From the NCBI GenBank assembly GCA_943908425.1, contig CALTTC010000023.1, positions 1-31,141 of the forward strand: a DNA stretch of 31,141 nucleotides. Direction: 5' to 3'. Made by a program: the position numbers and the translations under genes. The DNA comes from an uncultured Moraxella sp. Its GTDB lineage: Bacteria; Pseudomonadota; Gammaproteobacteria; Pseudomonadales; Moraxellaceae. Shown here piece after piece: positions 14,946-23,278 of this stretch. Below the pieces are notes generated by a model, which ran no database searches, was not told the DNA's origin, and saw only the letters and a program-made list of their open reading frames with translations. Each line of letters begins with the position of its first letter. The stretch's first letter is position 1.

Positions 14946-15914
14946 ATGTTAAATACCACTGCAACAAAGCCGCAAGGCGAAAAACTCCAAAAAATCTTAG
15001 CACGTCTAGGCTTAGGCTCAAGGCGCGGTCTAGAAGAGATTATTAAGTCTGGACGAGTCACCGTCAATCAAAAACCAGCCACGCTCGGCGCACGCGTGCT
15101 ATTAACCGATGAAATCCGCATTGATGGGCGTTTGGTGCGCGTGACAGCAGAACGTGATAAGCGCCGACGGGTTATCGCCTATTATAAGCCAGAAGGCGAG
15201 ATTTGCTCAGCCATGGACAAAGAAGGACGCACAACCGTTTTTGAGCGCTTGCCTAAGTTAAGTGGTGACCGCTGGGTCATGGTTGGACGGCTAGATATTA
15301 ATTCCTCAGGGCTGTTATTATTCACCAATGATGGTGAACTCGCGCACCGACTGATGCACCCCTCTAGCGAGATTATCCGTGAATATGCAGTGCGCGTGCT
15401 CGGTGAAGTCTCCCCGCAAATGGCAAGCACGCTCACCAAAGGCGTGGCGCTAGAAGATGGGCTTGCCAAATTTGACGACATTAAAGAAGGGGGCGGAACT
15501 GGGGTCAATAAATGGTATCACGTTACCCTAAAAGAGGGACGCAAGCGTGAAGTACGTCGCCTATTTGAAAGCCAAGGCTTAAAAGTCTCGCGCTTACTGC
15601 GCACGCGGTATGGTTCTTTTCAATTACCCAGCACCCTAAAAACAGGGCGATTTATTGAACTTGACCGCCGAGAAGTTAAAGGACTAATTGACCTTGTCGG
15701 GTTGCGTCCGCGCGAAGAGATGGGCGTTAATAAGTCTGCGCACAATAAACAGCAACGTATCAGCCAAAAACCACTTAAAACCCGCTTTAATAGATCCAAA
15801 AAACGCCCAAGCACTAACCCCAAAGAACGTCCTACAAATACTAAACGCACCGCGGATACCACCAAAGCACGTACGGTGGATTTTAGCGCGCGTACTTTTG
15901 AGCGTTTTGATTGA
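14946..15914 (+). CDS. rluB: 23S rRNA pseudouridine synthase RluB
   Basis: RluB modifies uridine 2605 (E. coli numbering) of 23S rRNA. The 322-residue protein has an N-terminal S4 RNA-binding domain (KLQKILARLGLGSRRGLEEI, 13-32), AYYKPEGEICS (79-89), the catalytic GRLDINSSGLLLFTNDGELA with D117 and a C-terminal catalytic half with EGRKREVRRLFESQG. Past about residue 258 it carries a basic low-complexity tail rich in Lys, Arg and Thr (KKRPSTNPKERPTNTK), as RluB proteins often do. AGGA lies 5 bases before the ATG. It is upstream of kdsD but separated by a palindrome and a probable promoter. Confidence 0.9.
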   Translation: MLNTTATKPQGEKLQKILARLGLGSRRGLEEIIKSGRVTVNQKPATLGARVLLTDEIRIDGRLVRVTAERDKRRRVIAYYKPEGEICSAMDKEGRTTVFERLPKLSGDRWVMVGRLDINSSGLLLFTNDGELAHRLMHPSSEIIREYAVRVLGEVSPQMASTLTKGVALEDGLAKFDDIKEGGGTGVNKWYHVTLKEGRKREVRRLFESQGLKVSRLLRTRYGSFQLPSTLKTGRFIELDRREVKGLIDLVGLRPREEMGVNKSAHNKQQRISQKPLKTRFNRSKKRPSTNPKERPTNTKRTADTTKARTVDFSARTFERFD

Positions 15915-15922
15915 GCACACTC

Positions 15923-15949
15923 TACTTTTTATAAAAAGTATGCTAAACT
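15923..15949 (+). promoter_or_regulatory. Palindrome and probable promoter before kdsD
   Basis: TACTTTTTATAAAAAGTA (15923-15940) is a perfect 18-base palindrome 9 bases after the rluB stop. It overlaps TGCTAAACT, an extended -10-like element ending at 15949. The palindrome may act as a weak terminator or be a protein site. Confidence 0.4.
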
Positions 15950-15977
15950 TGGGTAATTTTTTTGGCATTATACTGTT

Positions 15978-16940
15978 ATGACCGATTTTATTGCCCTTGC
16001 CTGCACCGCGATTAGTACCGAACAAGAGGCTTTGGAGATTCTAAAGCAAGAACTGGACAGTCGCTTTAATGATGTGTGCCAAACTGTCTTGGCATGCACT
16101 GGACGGGTCGTGGTTACAGGCATGGGCAAATCTGGGCATATTGGGCGCAAAATTGCTGCTACGCTTGCCAGTACAGGAACGCCAGCATTTTTTATGCACC
16201 CTGGCGAGGCAGGACACGGTGATTTGGGCATGCTCGTCAGAGGCGATGTCTTAATTGCTATCTCCAACTCCGGGCAATCTGATGAAATAAAAATGCTCCT
16301 ACCTGCCGTCAAGCAACTTGCCATTCCCCTGATTACAATCAGTAAAGACCGCCACGGCACGTTGCCAGCAGCAGCTGATATTGCCTTGACTTTGGGCGCA
16401 AGTAAAGAGGCTTGTCCTTTGGGACTTGCACCCACCTCTAGTACTACCGCCACACTAGCACTCGGCGATGCTCTAGCCATCGCCCTACTTTATGCGCGCG
16501 GATTTAGCGAGAATGATTTTGCGATGAGCCACCCTGCTGGCGCACTCGGACGCAAGTTACTTACCCACGTTCAAGATTTGATGCACACCGAACAGCTACC
16601 ATTAGTTGAGAGTAGCACAAGCCTAAACGATACCTTGCTTGTGATGACCAGTGGACGCTTAGGTCTAGCGGTAGTTACCGAACATAATACACAGACAGAG
16701 GTCGTGGGCATCTTTACCGATGGTGATTTACGGCGACGTTTGGCAGTTAGCCCAGATTTGACCGTGGCTATTGGTAGTATTATGACGACCGCCCCCAAGA
16801 CGATTGCCGCCAACGTCAAAGCCACTGTCGCCCTACAGGTAATGCAACAACACCGCGTGAATCAGCTACTTGTCATGGATGGCACGCGCCTATTGGGCAT
16901 TGTCACTTTACAAGATTTAATGCAAGCAGGCATTTATTAG
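15978..16940 (+). CDS. kdsD: D-arabinose 5-phosphate isomerase KdsD
   Basis: KdsD converts ribulose 5-phosphate to arabinose 5-phosphate, the first step of Kdo synthesis for lipopolysaccharide. The 320-residue protein has an N-terminal SIS sugar-phosphate domain (VVVTGMGKSGHIGRKIA, 44-60; HPGEAGHGDLGML; AISNSGQSDEI, 94-104; APTSSTTATLALGDALA, 151-167) and two C-terminal CBS domains (about 200-258 and 262-320). No Shine-Dalgarno sequence is visible before the ATG, which is odd for the first gene of an essential operon. kdsC follows after 24 bases. Confidence 0.94.
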   Translation: MTDFIALACTAISTEQEALEILKQELDSRFNDVCQTVLACTGRVVVTGMGKSGHIGRKIAATLASTGTPAFFMHPGEAGHGDLGMLVRGDVLIAISNSGQSDEIKMLLPAVKQLAIPLITISKDRHGTLPAAADIALTLGASKEACPLGLAPTSSTTATLALGDALAIALLYARGFSENDFAMSHPAGALGRKLLTHVQDLMHTEQLPLVESSTSLNDTLLVMTSGRLGLAVVTEHNTQTEVVGIFTDGDLRRRLAVSPDLTVAIGSIMTTAPKTIAANVKATVALQVMQQHRVNQLLVMDGTRLLGIVTLQDLMQAGIY

Positions 16941-16964
16941 CCCTATCACCCAACAGGAGATTTT

Positions 16965-17495
16965 ATGCCACAAATAATCAATGAACGCGCCCCGCAATTA
17001 CAACTTTTTGCCTTTGATGTAGATGGTATTTTAACCGATGGGGCGATTATTTATGACAGTACAGGGGCTGAGATTAAGAGCTTTTTTGTGCAAGATGGGC
17101 TTGGCATTACCGGCTTAATTGATGCTGGAATCACAGTTGCACTCATTACAGGTCGTGAAAGCAGTATGGTAACACGCCGTGCCCAAGAGCTTAATATCCC
17201 CCACGTCATTCAAGGTGAGGATGACAAGATTACTGCCCTAAGCAAACTTGCCAATAAGCTCAACATCCCCCTTCAGCATTGTGGCTATATGGGCGATGAT
17301 TTGATTGATGTGGCAGCTATTCGTCAAGCAGGGCTTGGGGTTAGTGTACCAAATGGTTGCAGCGAAGCACAACAAGCCGCCGACTATGTCACAAATAACC
17401 ATGGCGGACGTGGTGCTGTGCGTGAAGTCTGCGATTTAATCATGCAAGCTATTGACCATTATCCTAAGCACCTTGCCAAATATGGGGCAAACTAG
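16965..17495 (+). CDS. kdsC: Kdo-8-phosphate phosphatase KdsC
   Basis: KdsC removes phosphate from Kdo 8-phosphate. The 176-residue HAD-type protein without a cap domain has the nucleophile motif FAFDVDGILTDG (D18, D20), FFVQDGLGI, ITGRES and the Mg-binding GYMGDDLIDVAAI, then GLGVSVPNG. AGGAG lies 5 bases before the ATG. It lies between kdsD and lptC, as in most gammaproteobacteria. Confidence 0.94.
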   Translation: MPQIINERAPQLQLFAFDVDGILTDGAIIYDSTGAEIKSFFVQDGLGITGLIDAGITVALITGRESSMVTRRAQELNIPHVIQGEDDKITALSKLANKLNIPLQHCGYMGDDLIDVAAIRQAGLGVSVPNGCSEAQQAADYVTNNHGGRGAVREVCDLIMQAIDHYPKHLAKYGAN

Positions 17496-17500
17496 AGCCT

Positions 17501-18076
17501 ATGAATGCTAAGCTTGTCGCTATTGCTAGCCTCATTGTTGCTTTATTGCTTGGCTCATACCTGTGGTTATTGCGCCCTGCTAAGCCAGACTTACCAACCC
17601 CAAACCCCAGTTTGTCATCGGCGGTGAGCGGTATCCACGCCGTACAGACCAACCCGGAGACAGGTGAAGTAGAATACACATTAAAGGCTGAACAGCTCAT
17701 CCAAGACACCAGTGGACAAAGTCAGCTACAAAACGTCACAATGGACTGGACACCCGCGCAAGGTGACACTTATACGATTGTTGCAAGCCTTGCAACATTG
17801 GATGAAAATACAGGCGATATTGTGTTTTTTGATGGCTTTACGTTAAATAAACCCGCCACGTCCGACAGCCCCCACTTGCAACTGACTGGCGAGCGTCTAA
17901 CTGGCAATACCAAAACCAAGCAAATCACAAGCGACACCCCATTACACGTTGAACAAGGGGAAAATACCTTTCGTGCGCAAAACATGCGCGGCAATCTTAC
18001 TACCAAAGACTATGAATTTGGTAAGGTGGTTGCCGAGTTTTTACCGCCCACACGCACAGATACCGCCTTGTTTTAA
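17501..18076 (+). CDS. lptC: LPS export protein LptC
   Basis: LptC is the bitopic inner-membrane member of the Lpt bridge and passes lipopolysaccharide from LptB2FG to LptA. The 191-residue protein has one N-terminal membrane segment (LVAIASLIVALLLGSYLWLL, 4-23) and a periplasmic beta-jellyroll: GEVEYTLKAEQL, GDIVFFDGFTLNK, LTGERLTGN, TSDTPLHVEQGENTFRAQNM. Sequence in this family is weakly conserved, so gene order is part of the evidence: it starts 5 bases after kdsC and precedes lptA. Confidence 0.9.
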   Translation: MNAKLVAIASLIVALLLGSYLWLLRPAKPDLPTPNPSLSSAVSGIHAVQTNPETGEVEYTLKAEQLIQDTSGQSQLQNVTMDWTPAQGDTYTIVASLATLDENTGDIVFFDGFTLNKPATSDSPHLQLTGERLTGNTKTKQITSDTPLHVEQGENTFRAQNMRGNLTTKDYEFGKVVAEFLPPTRTDTALF

Positions 18077-18101
18077 CCGTTATTTTAAAAAGAGGTAATT
18101 T

Positions 18102-18623
18102 ATGCCCAAGACTATTTTTGCTATATTTCTTGCCACAAGCCTTGCGCTTATAAGCCAGCAAGCCACCGCTTTACCAAGCGACGCCAATCAGCCCATTCGC
18201 TTAACCGCCGACAAAGCCACTTATAGCGAAAGCACAAATATCACCACTTATTCTGGCAATGTGGTCATTACCCAAGGCACGCTGAAAATTACCGCCGATA
18301 ATATTGTTGTGCATTTGTCTGATAATCGCAGCATCAATGCCGTTATCGCCACCGGCAGCCCTGCCACCTTTCAGCAAGTGGTCACCGCCGAAAAAGGACT
18401 GGCAGTCGGACAAGGCAATAAAATTGAGTATAATGCCCAAACCGGCATTGTCACCCTTACCGGTAATGCCAAGCTGACCCAAAACGGGGCAAGTTTTGCG
18501 GGTAATACCATTCGTTATAGCCTAAAATTGGGGGATGTGGAAGCAAAAGCTGGGGCAGGACGGCGTGTTGAGCTGGTCTTACCGCCCAACAATAGCACCA
18601 ATCAGCAAGGATTGCGTCAATGA
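18102..18623 (+). CDS. lptA: LPS transport periplasmic protein LptA
   Basis: LptA is the periplasmic bridge that carries lipopolysaccharide to LptDE. The 173-residue precursor has a signal peptide ending near ATA-LPSDA (about residue 23) and the OstA-type beta-jellyroll repeats: IRLTADKATYSESTNITTYS, GNVVITQGTLKITADNI, EYNAQTGIVTLTGNAKLTQN and FAGNTIRYSLKLGDVEAKAG. AAAGAGGT lies 5 bases before the ATG. Its stop overlaps the lptB start (ATGA). Confidence 0.93.
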   Translation: MPKTIFAIFLATSLALISQQATALPSDANQPIRLTADKATYSESTNITTYSGNVVITQGTLKITADNIVVHLSDNRSINAVIATGSPATFQQVVTAEKGLAVGQGNKIEYNAQTGIVTLTGNAKLTQNGASFAGNTIRYSLKLGDVEAKAGAGRRVELVLPPNNSTNQQGLRQ

Positions 18624-19345
18624 CCACGCTTACCATGCACCATCTTGGCAAATGTTACGGCAAGCGCTGGGTAGTCAAAGACGTCTCTTTTGCTTTAAGT
18701 CAAGGCGAGGTGGTGGGTATTTTGGGACCCAATGGGGCAGGTAAGACCACGAGTTTTTATATGGTGGTGGGGCTTGTGCCCATGGATAAAGGGCAAGTAC
18801 TGCTTGATAATCAAGATTTATCTGGTAAAGCAATGCACGAACGCGCGCGCGCTGGCATTGGCTATTTACCCCAAGAAGCATCTATTTTTCGCAAATTAAC
18901 TATCAAAGACAATATTTTGGCGATTTTGCAGACGCGTCGCGATTTAAATAAAGCACAACAAGCCCAGGAACTAGAAAAATTAATCAGCGAATTTCATCTG
19001 CATCACGTCGCAAACTCCTTAGGCATGAGTGTCTCTGGGGGCGAAAGACGGCGCTGTGAGATTGCCCGTTGCCTTGCCAGTAATCCTAAATTTATTTTAT
19101 TAGACGAACCTTTTGCTGGTGTAGATCCCATTTCGGTTGGCGATATTATGCAGGTCATTACTCAATTAAAAGAACGCGGTATCGGCGTACTGATTACCGA
19201 TCACAACGTACGCGAAACTCTAGCCATCTGCGAAAAAGCCTATATCGTCTCCGAAGGCAGTGTTATTGCCGAGGGCGATAAAGACACCATCTTAAATAAT
19301 GAACTGGTGCGCAAAGTTTATCTTGGCGATGACTTTGTGGTGTAG
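18620..19345 (+). CDS. lptB: LPS export ABC ATPase LptB
   Basis: LptB is the cytoplasmic ATPase that drives lipopolysaccharide extraction with LptFG. The 241-residue protein has the Walker A GPNGAGKT (36-43), Q-loop Q85, signature SVSGGERRR (137-145), Walker B FILLDEPFAGVDP (158-170) and switch histidine H195 in ITDHNVRET. It starts within the lptA stop codon. In many gammaproteobacteria rpoN, hpf and ptsN-type genes follow; here a 613-base gene-poor region follows instead. lptF and lptG are not in the window. Confidence 0.96.
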   Translation: MTTLTMHHLGKCYGKRWVVKDVSFALSQGEVVGILGPNGAGKTTSFYMVVGLVPMDKGQVLLDNQDLSGKAMHERARAGIGYLPQEASIFRKLTIKDNILAILQTRRDLNKAQQAQELEKLISEFHLHHVANSLGMSVSGGERRRCEIARCLASNPKFILLDEPFAGVDPISVGDIMQVITQLKERGIGVLITDHNVRETLAICEKAYIVSEGSVIAEGDKDTILNNELVRKVYLGDDFVV

Positions 19346-19445
19346 ACTGTTAATTATTTAGCAGTGGGAGATGTAACGGTTTAATACATACGCTAGACTA
19401 ATTTATAAAGATAAATTGCCATCAATTAACCAAAACAGTAAATAA

Positions 19446-19470
19446 AACTTCTTGCAGAAGTTATTTTTAA
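19446..19470 (+). terminator. Possible terminator of the kds-lpt operon
   Basis: AACTTC (19446-19451) and GAAGTT (19457-19462) form a 6-base stem with a 5-base loop followed by ATTTTTAA, about 100 bases after lptB. The stem is short. Confidence 0.4.
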
Positions 19471-19500
19471 ACCGCATAAGATTTGCCAAAATTTACGCAT

Positions 19501-19958
19501 AATTCTACTGCGTTGTTCAACTATAAAAATAAGATTTTTAATAAAACACTACTTCAATTTTAAAGCTTATACCCAGCAGGATAACGGCGGTATCGTTCTG
19601 CCAAACGTGGTTGTGGTGCCTAAGTTTATTGGAGCTTTGACCACATAATAGCAAGGCTTTGGTTGTTGTTAATGTCAAATAAACCATACCGAAGTAGGTG
19701 TATAAATAGGCAATTACTCAACTTTAACGCTTTTGATAGCAGTATTTTGGCATTGACCACGCTGGGCAATTTACCAAACAAAACAACTACATCAGTGATA
19801 TTACAAATTTTAGCAAAACCATCCAAACGCATTCTTTGTCAATAGCACGGCGCTGACAAGAAAAGTTTTATGTCTTTATCACAGCGTATAGACTTAGCCT
19901 TAATAGATATTATCGGCAAGCTTAAACAATGGTGTGGCGCTGTTATCTATGATAAACC
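19501..19958 (-). pseudogene. Decayed gene remnant, possibly an outer-membrane beta-barrel
   Basis: The 613-base gap between lptB and trmA has no intact gene, but the minus strand holds coding-like fragments in shifting frames, read in order: DGFAKICNITDVVVLFG, KLPSVVNAKILLSKALK, then FDINNNQSLAIMW in the same frame and, after a frame change, HVWQNDTAVILLGISFKI. The order (LP-x-x-x-NAK, a DIN-x-N-x-SL strand, a final strand with the aromatic at the end) has a weak likeness to OmpW-type porins. This family guess is an inference by eye only. Several stops and at least one frame change separate the pieces, so no product is expected. Confidence 0.3.
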
Positions 19959-21083
19959 TTAGCCGTTCTTTTTAAGCCAGACGCCACACTCACAATGATG
20001 CGTATAGGGAAATTGGTCAAAAAGTGCCAGTTTTTGGATAGTGTGACTTTGACACAAGCTCTGTAAATCGCGCGCTAACGTATCTGGATTGCATGAGATG
20101 TACAAAATATTGGTAAATGTTGCCATCAGAGTCAAGGTCTGCTCGTCAATGCCCGCGCGGGGCGGATCAACAAAAATGGTAGAAAACTCATAATCGTCAA
20201 TAGCAATATTTGCCTCTTGTAGCCGGCGAAATTGACGCACGCCCGCATATGCCTCACTAAATTCCGCTGCTGACAGACGCGCAAGCTTGATGTTGGTCAC
20301 GTTGTTTAATGCGCAATTGGCAAGGGCATCATTGACCGATACTTTGGCTAACTCTGTGGCTAACACTTGACGAAAAAACTGTGCCAAAGGTAGCGTAAAA
20401 TTGCCATTACCACAATACAACTCTAGCAAATCTTGTTGCGCTTGTGCGTTAATCTTCGCCGCGATAGTGCTTGCCCATTCAAGCATTGTTTGGCAAATAT
20501 AAGCGTTTGGCTGACTAAAACCATTGTCACTTTGGCGGTAAGTGAACGTTTGCTGCGCGACAGTGAATTTTTCTAACACGAAATCATCACTTAGCACGAG
20601 CTTTTGTCCACGGCTACGCCCAATCAGTTGAATATTTAGCGCTGTTTGTAGTTGGGTGGCGACCGCTTGCCAGTGACTGTCTAACTTTTTGTGATAAATT
20701 AGCGTCACAAGCATAGCGTTGGTGGTTGTACTCAAAAATTCCACCGCAAATAATTTATGACGTAAACAATCGTCATTTTCTAAGGCTTGAAGCAAAACTG
20801 GCATGAGCTTATTAATGGCGTGGCTCGCTACCGCAAATTCACTAAGCTTGATTAAGCGCTTGGTATCGCCCTCTTTGGCAAACATTGCATAAGACAATTT
20901 GTTATCATCATGCCAAATACGAAATTCACAGCGGAAACGATAATGCGATATCGGCGAGGCAAACACCTCTAGGGCAGGCGGAGCAAAGGGCGCAAACTGG
21001 GCGGTAATGCGCGCAGTTTTGGTGGCTAATTGGGCATTATATTCTGTAGCGTTGAATGGGGTGGCAAGCATTGAATTATGCAC
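19959..21083 (-). CDS. trmA: tRNA (uracil-5-)-methyltransferase TrmA
   Basis: TrmA makes ribothymidine at position 54 of tRNA using S-adenosylmethionine. The 374-residue protein shows RFRCEFRIWHDD near residue 50, the SAM-binding LLELYCGNGNFTLPLA (about 218-233), VDPPRAG, the nucleophile C331 in YISCNPDTLARDL and the general-base glutamate E365 in HHCECGVWL. No TRAM or 4Fe-4S motif is present, as expected for TrmA and unlike RlmD. The frame opens with GTG at 21083; an ATG at 21071 is an equally possible start and no ribosome site decides. It follows mltB by 9 bases or slightly more and is probably co-transcribed with it. Confidence 0.93.
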   Translation of the reverse strand: MHNSMLATPFNATEYNAQLATKTARITAQFAPFAPPALEVFASPISHYRFRCEFRIWHDDNKLSYAMFAKEGDTKRLIKLSEFAVASHAINKLMPVLLQALENDDCLRHKLFAVEFLSTTTNAMLVTLIYHKKLDSHWQAVATQLQTALNIQLIGRSRGQKLVLSDDFVLEKFTVAQQTFTYRQSDNGFSQPNAYICQTMLEWASTIAAKINAQAQQDLLELYCGNGNFTLPLAQFFRQVLATELAKVSVNDALANCALNNVTNIKLARLSAAEFSEAYAGVRQFRRLQEANIAIDDYEFSTIFVDPPRAGIDEQTLTLMATFTNILYISCNPDTLARDLQSLCQSHTIQKLALFDQFPYTHHCECGVWLKKNG

Positions 21084-21092
21084 AGTGAGCGA

Positions 21093-22466
21093 CTAATAAA
21101 GTAACGGCTGGGCAGTTTGGAGACTAATAAAACCGTCAGGAATCTGTCCATTAGCCCCTTGCCACAAAGCAAATGCCTTACGTGTATTGCTACCCACCAC
21201 ACCATCGGTGCCTTTGGTGTCAAAGCCTTGACGAGTCAGGTTACGCTGTAGCATTTGCACTTGGTTACGTGACAATGCGCGCGCCTCACGCGGAAAACTA
21301 GCCTTAATGCCCACACCACCATTTAGGCGCTGTGCGAGCGTTGCCACCGCTAAGGCATAATTAGAAGAATTATTATAGACTTTGATGGCATCAAAATTGC
21401 GTGTCGTTAATAACTTAGGGCCGTGAATACCTGCCGGCAAAAACAGCTCAGCGGTTTCATATCCTGATACATTAGGGCTAATGCCTTGCACGCCAAGATT
21501 ACGCCAAGTATCCAATGTTTGCTTCGTGCCAAGGTAGCGATAATCAAAGTTATTCGGCAGTTGAATCTCAATATAGGCCGGCAAATCACGCACCCAACCA
21601 GCATTGGCAAGATAGCTTGCGGTGGAAGTCAAGGCATCGGCACGGCTAAAGGGATTTTTGCGCCCATCGTTGTCGCCATCCACCCCTTCTGCCAACCAAG
21701 TGCTAGGAATAAACTGCGTATGTCCCATGCCGCCCGCCCACGAGCCTTGTAGCTGACTTGCACTCACGTCGCCGCGCTGCACAAGCTGTAACATTGCCGC
21801 CAGTTGATTCTCAGCAAAATCACGTCGCCGCCCATCATAAGCCAAACTAGATAAGGCATTCACCAAATCCGTACTACCCATGCCCTCCCCAAACGAGGAC
21901 TCTAGACCCCAAATTGCCGTTACAATGGAGGCAGGCACGCCATAGCGATTTTCGGCAGCGTTTAGTGTCTGTAACATCTCACGGCGCTTGGCTTGCCCTT
22001 GCAACACCCGATTGGCGCTTACTGCACTATCTAGGTATTCCCACGGCATCTTAGCAAATTCAGCTTGATTACCATCTAGTTTAATAACTTGATTATTCAA
22101 ACTCGCATTGGCAAACAGTTGCTCAGCGGCATAGCCATAACGCGCGGACATTCTTTGAATAAAGTCATTTTTCCAGTCATAAAAATGTGCATAATGACGC
22201 GCACTGCTAATAGGTGCGGGTGTAGGCACAGTCACTATGCTAGGGGGCGGTGGTGCAGGTGGGGTAGTCGGCGCAGTGACAATCACCCGCGTGGGCACAG
22301 TCTGTACCGTCTGCTGTACGGTAGGGGTAGGCGGTGGCACAGGGGCGCCGTTAGGATACACAACCACGATAGGCGGACGATTTGCTGGGCTTTGTGGCGT
22401 GGCGCAAGACAGTAACGCACAGGAAATAGCGCACAAACTTGGCATTATTAATACGGAATTTTTCAT
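21093..22466 (-). CDS. Lytic murein transglycosylase MltB-type lipoprotein
   Basis: This enzyme cleaves the glycan strand of peptidoglycan with formation of anhydromuramic acid. The 457-residue precursor has a lipoprotein signal with LLSC (Cys21), so it is likely anchored in the outer membrane, then a proline-rich linker (31-87, several PPP runs), a family 3 transglycosylase domain with the catalytic glutamate E189 in LESSFGEG and GSWAGGMGHTQFIPS (241-255), and a C-terminal peptidoglycan-binding domain (about 395-457) with VQMLQRNLTRQGFDTKG. The ATG at 22466 is chosen because AGGA lies 8 bases before it and the lipobox is then correctly placed; codons upstream to 22490 are in frame but would bury it. 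Confidence 0.9.
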   Translation of the reverse strand: MKNSVLIMPSLCAISCALLSCATPQSPANRPPIVVVYPNGAPVPPPTPTVQQTVQTVPTRVIVTAPTTPPAPPPPSIVTVPTPAPISSARHYAHFYDWKNDFIQRMSARYGYAAEQLFANASLNNQVIKLDGNQAEFAKMPWEYLDSAVSANRVLQGQAKRREMLQTLNAAENRYGVPASIVTAIWGLESSFGEGMGSTDLVNALSSLAYDGRRRDFAENQLAAMLQLVQRGDVSASQLQGSWAGGMGHTQFIPSTWLAEGVDGDNDGRKNPFSRADALTSTASYLANAGWVRDLPAYIEIQLPNNFDYRYLGTKQTLDTWRNLGVQGISPNVSGYETAELFLPAGIHGPKLLTTRNFDAIKVYNNSSNYALAVATLAQRLNGGVGIKASFPREARALSRNQVQMLQRNLTRQGFDTKGTDGVVGSNTRKAFALWQGANGQIPDGFISLQTAQPLLY

Positions 22467-22500
22467 TATCATCGTCCTATCACTCATCAAAAGCTTAGCT

Positions 22501-22556
22501 CATTTACTGTTTCAATAATTTTTTCATACATTTACTGTTTCAATAATTTTGTCATA
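22501..22556. repeat. 28-base tandem duplication
   Basis: The 28 bases at 22501-22528 recur at 22529-22556 with one mismatch (T to G in the TTTTTTC/TTTTGTC part). Each copy begins CATTTACTGTTTCAATAA. It lies between divergent mltB and the RHH gene, upstream of both promoters. Confidence 0.9.
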
Positions 22557-22583
22557 AAAGCAGTTTTTAAGCACTTGCCACTG

Positions 22584-22592
22584 TGCTATACT
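22584..22592 (+). promoter_or_regulatory. Extended -10 promoter of the RHH gene
   Basis: TGCTATACT (TGn followed by TATACT) lies 31 bases before the start codon at 22624. The -35 position has only a T-rich stretch, which is acceptable with an extended -10. Confidence 0.5.
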
Positions 22593-22623
22593 TAAAAATC
22601 TTTTGTTATTACTTGGACACCTT

Positions 22624-22917
22624 ATGATTTCACCCATTATCAAAAGCCGCCTAAATAAAGACGCGCCAGCCATGCGCCCTATTCACTTACGCCTATCCGA
22701 GGAAGTCATCGCCCATTTAGAGCACACCGCTAAAGAACACGGCTTTAACGCCATACAAGGTTTGATTCGCCTGTACATCCGCCAAGGGCTAAACCGTGAC
22801 AACGAAGCCTACAGTCTAGCCAAAGATACCGTTTTTTTGGCTAAACTAAAACGTAAAGGCGTCTCACAAAAGCTGATTGATGAAGCCCTAGCCGATGCTG
22901 ACAATACACCCTTTTAA
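22624..22917 (+). CDS. Ribbon-helix-helix protein, orphan antitoxin-like
   Basis: A 97-residue protein with a ribbon-helix-helix pattern at about 18-57: RPIHLRLSEEVIAHLEHTAK (beta strand then helix A), HGFNAIQGLIRLYIRQGL (helix B). Such proteins bind DNA as dimers; many are antitoxins or autoregulators. The C-terminal part, AKLKRKGVSQKLIDEALADA, could be the partner-binding end. No toxin gene lies next to it: mltB is divergent and the next gene is convergent. The ATG at 22624 is preferred to an upstream frame start at 22603 because the promoter would place transcription start near 22599. Function otherwise unknown. Confidence 0.7.
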   Translation: MISPIIKSRLNKDAPAMRPIHLRLSEEVIAHLEHTAKEHGFNAIQGLIRLYIRQGLNRDNEAYSLAKDTVFLAKLKRKGVSQKLIDEALADADNTPF

Positions 22918-22936
22918 CTGTACCAATACAAGCATA

Positions 22937-22957
22937 AAGGCAAGTAAAGCTTGCCTT
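22937..22957. terminator. Terminator between convergent genes
   Basis: AAGGCAAG (22937-22944) and CTTGCCTT (22950-22957) form a perfect 8-base stem with a 5-base loop, flanked by CTTCTTA on the right. It lies between the RHH gene and the convergent PHA-type gene; T-runs are modest. Confidence 0.65.
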
Positions 22958-22958
22958 C

Positions 22959-23246
22959 TTAGGTGAAATGCTTATCTAAGCCGTCTTTAATACCGCTTTC
23001 AATCTGTCCTTTAAATGCCTTTGCCAAAAAGCCTAATTTGGCATCAAATACCAGCTTATCCGCGGTCAATGTTGCTGTTGCCTCAACGCCAGATTTTTTG
23101 ACACGAGCGGTATCGGCATTTGCCCCTTCTTGATAATCCACCTCTAAGCCAAACTGGCTTTGGGCTTTTTCTAGCCACGCTTTAGCTTTGGTACGCGCGG
23201 TCTCAAAATCAAAATTGTGGCTACGTTCAATATGAATGTCTGACAT
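22959..23246 (-). CDS. Polyhydroxyalkanoic acid system family protein
   Basis: A 95-residue protein of the PHA_gran_rgn family: MSDIHIERSHNFDFETARTK at the N-terminus, then KAWLEKAQSQFGLEVDYQEG, VKKSGVEATATLTADKLVFD and LGFLAKAFKGQIESGIKDGL. The family was named from proteins near polyhydroxyalkanoate genes, but it is also common in organisms and loci without them; no PHA genes are visible here. GGAG lies 6 bases before the ATG. It ends a minus-strand run hpt - TerD - dcd - this gene. Confidence 0.8.
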   Translation of the reverse strand: MSDIHIERSHNFDFETARTKAKAWLEKAQSQFGLEVDYQEGANADTARVKKSGVEATATLTADKLVFDAKLGFLAKAFKGQIESGIKDGLDKHFT

Positions 23247-23278
23247 AATAACTCCATTGTTAATTTAAATAATGCTAC

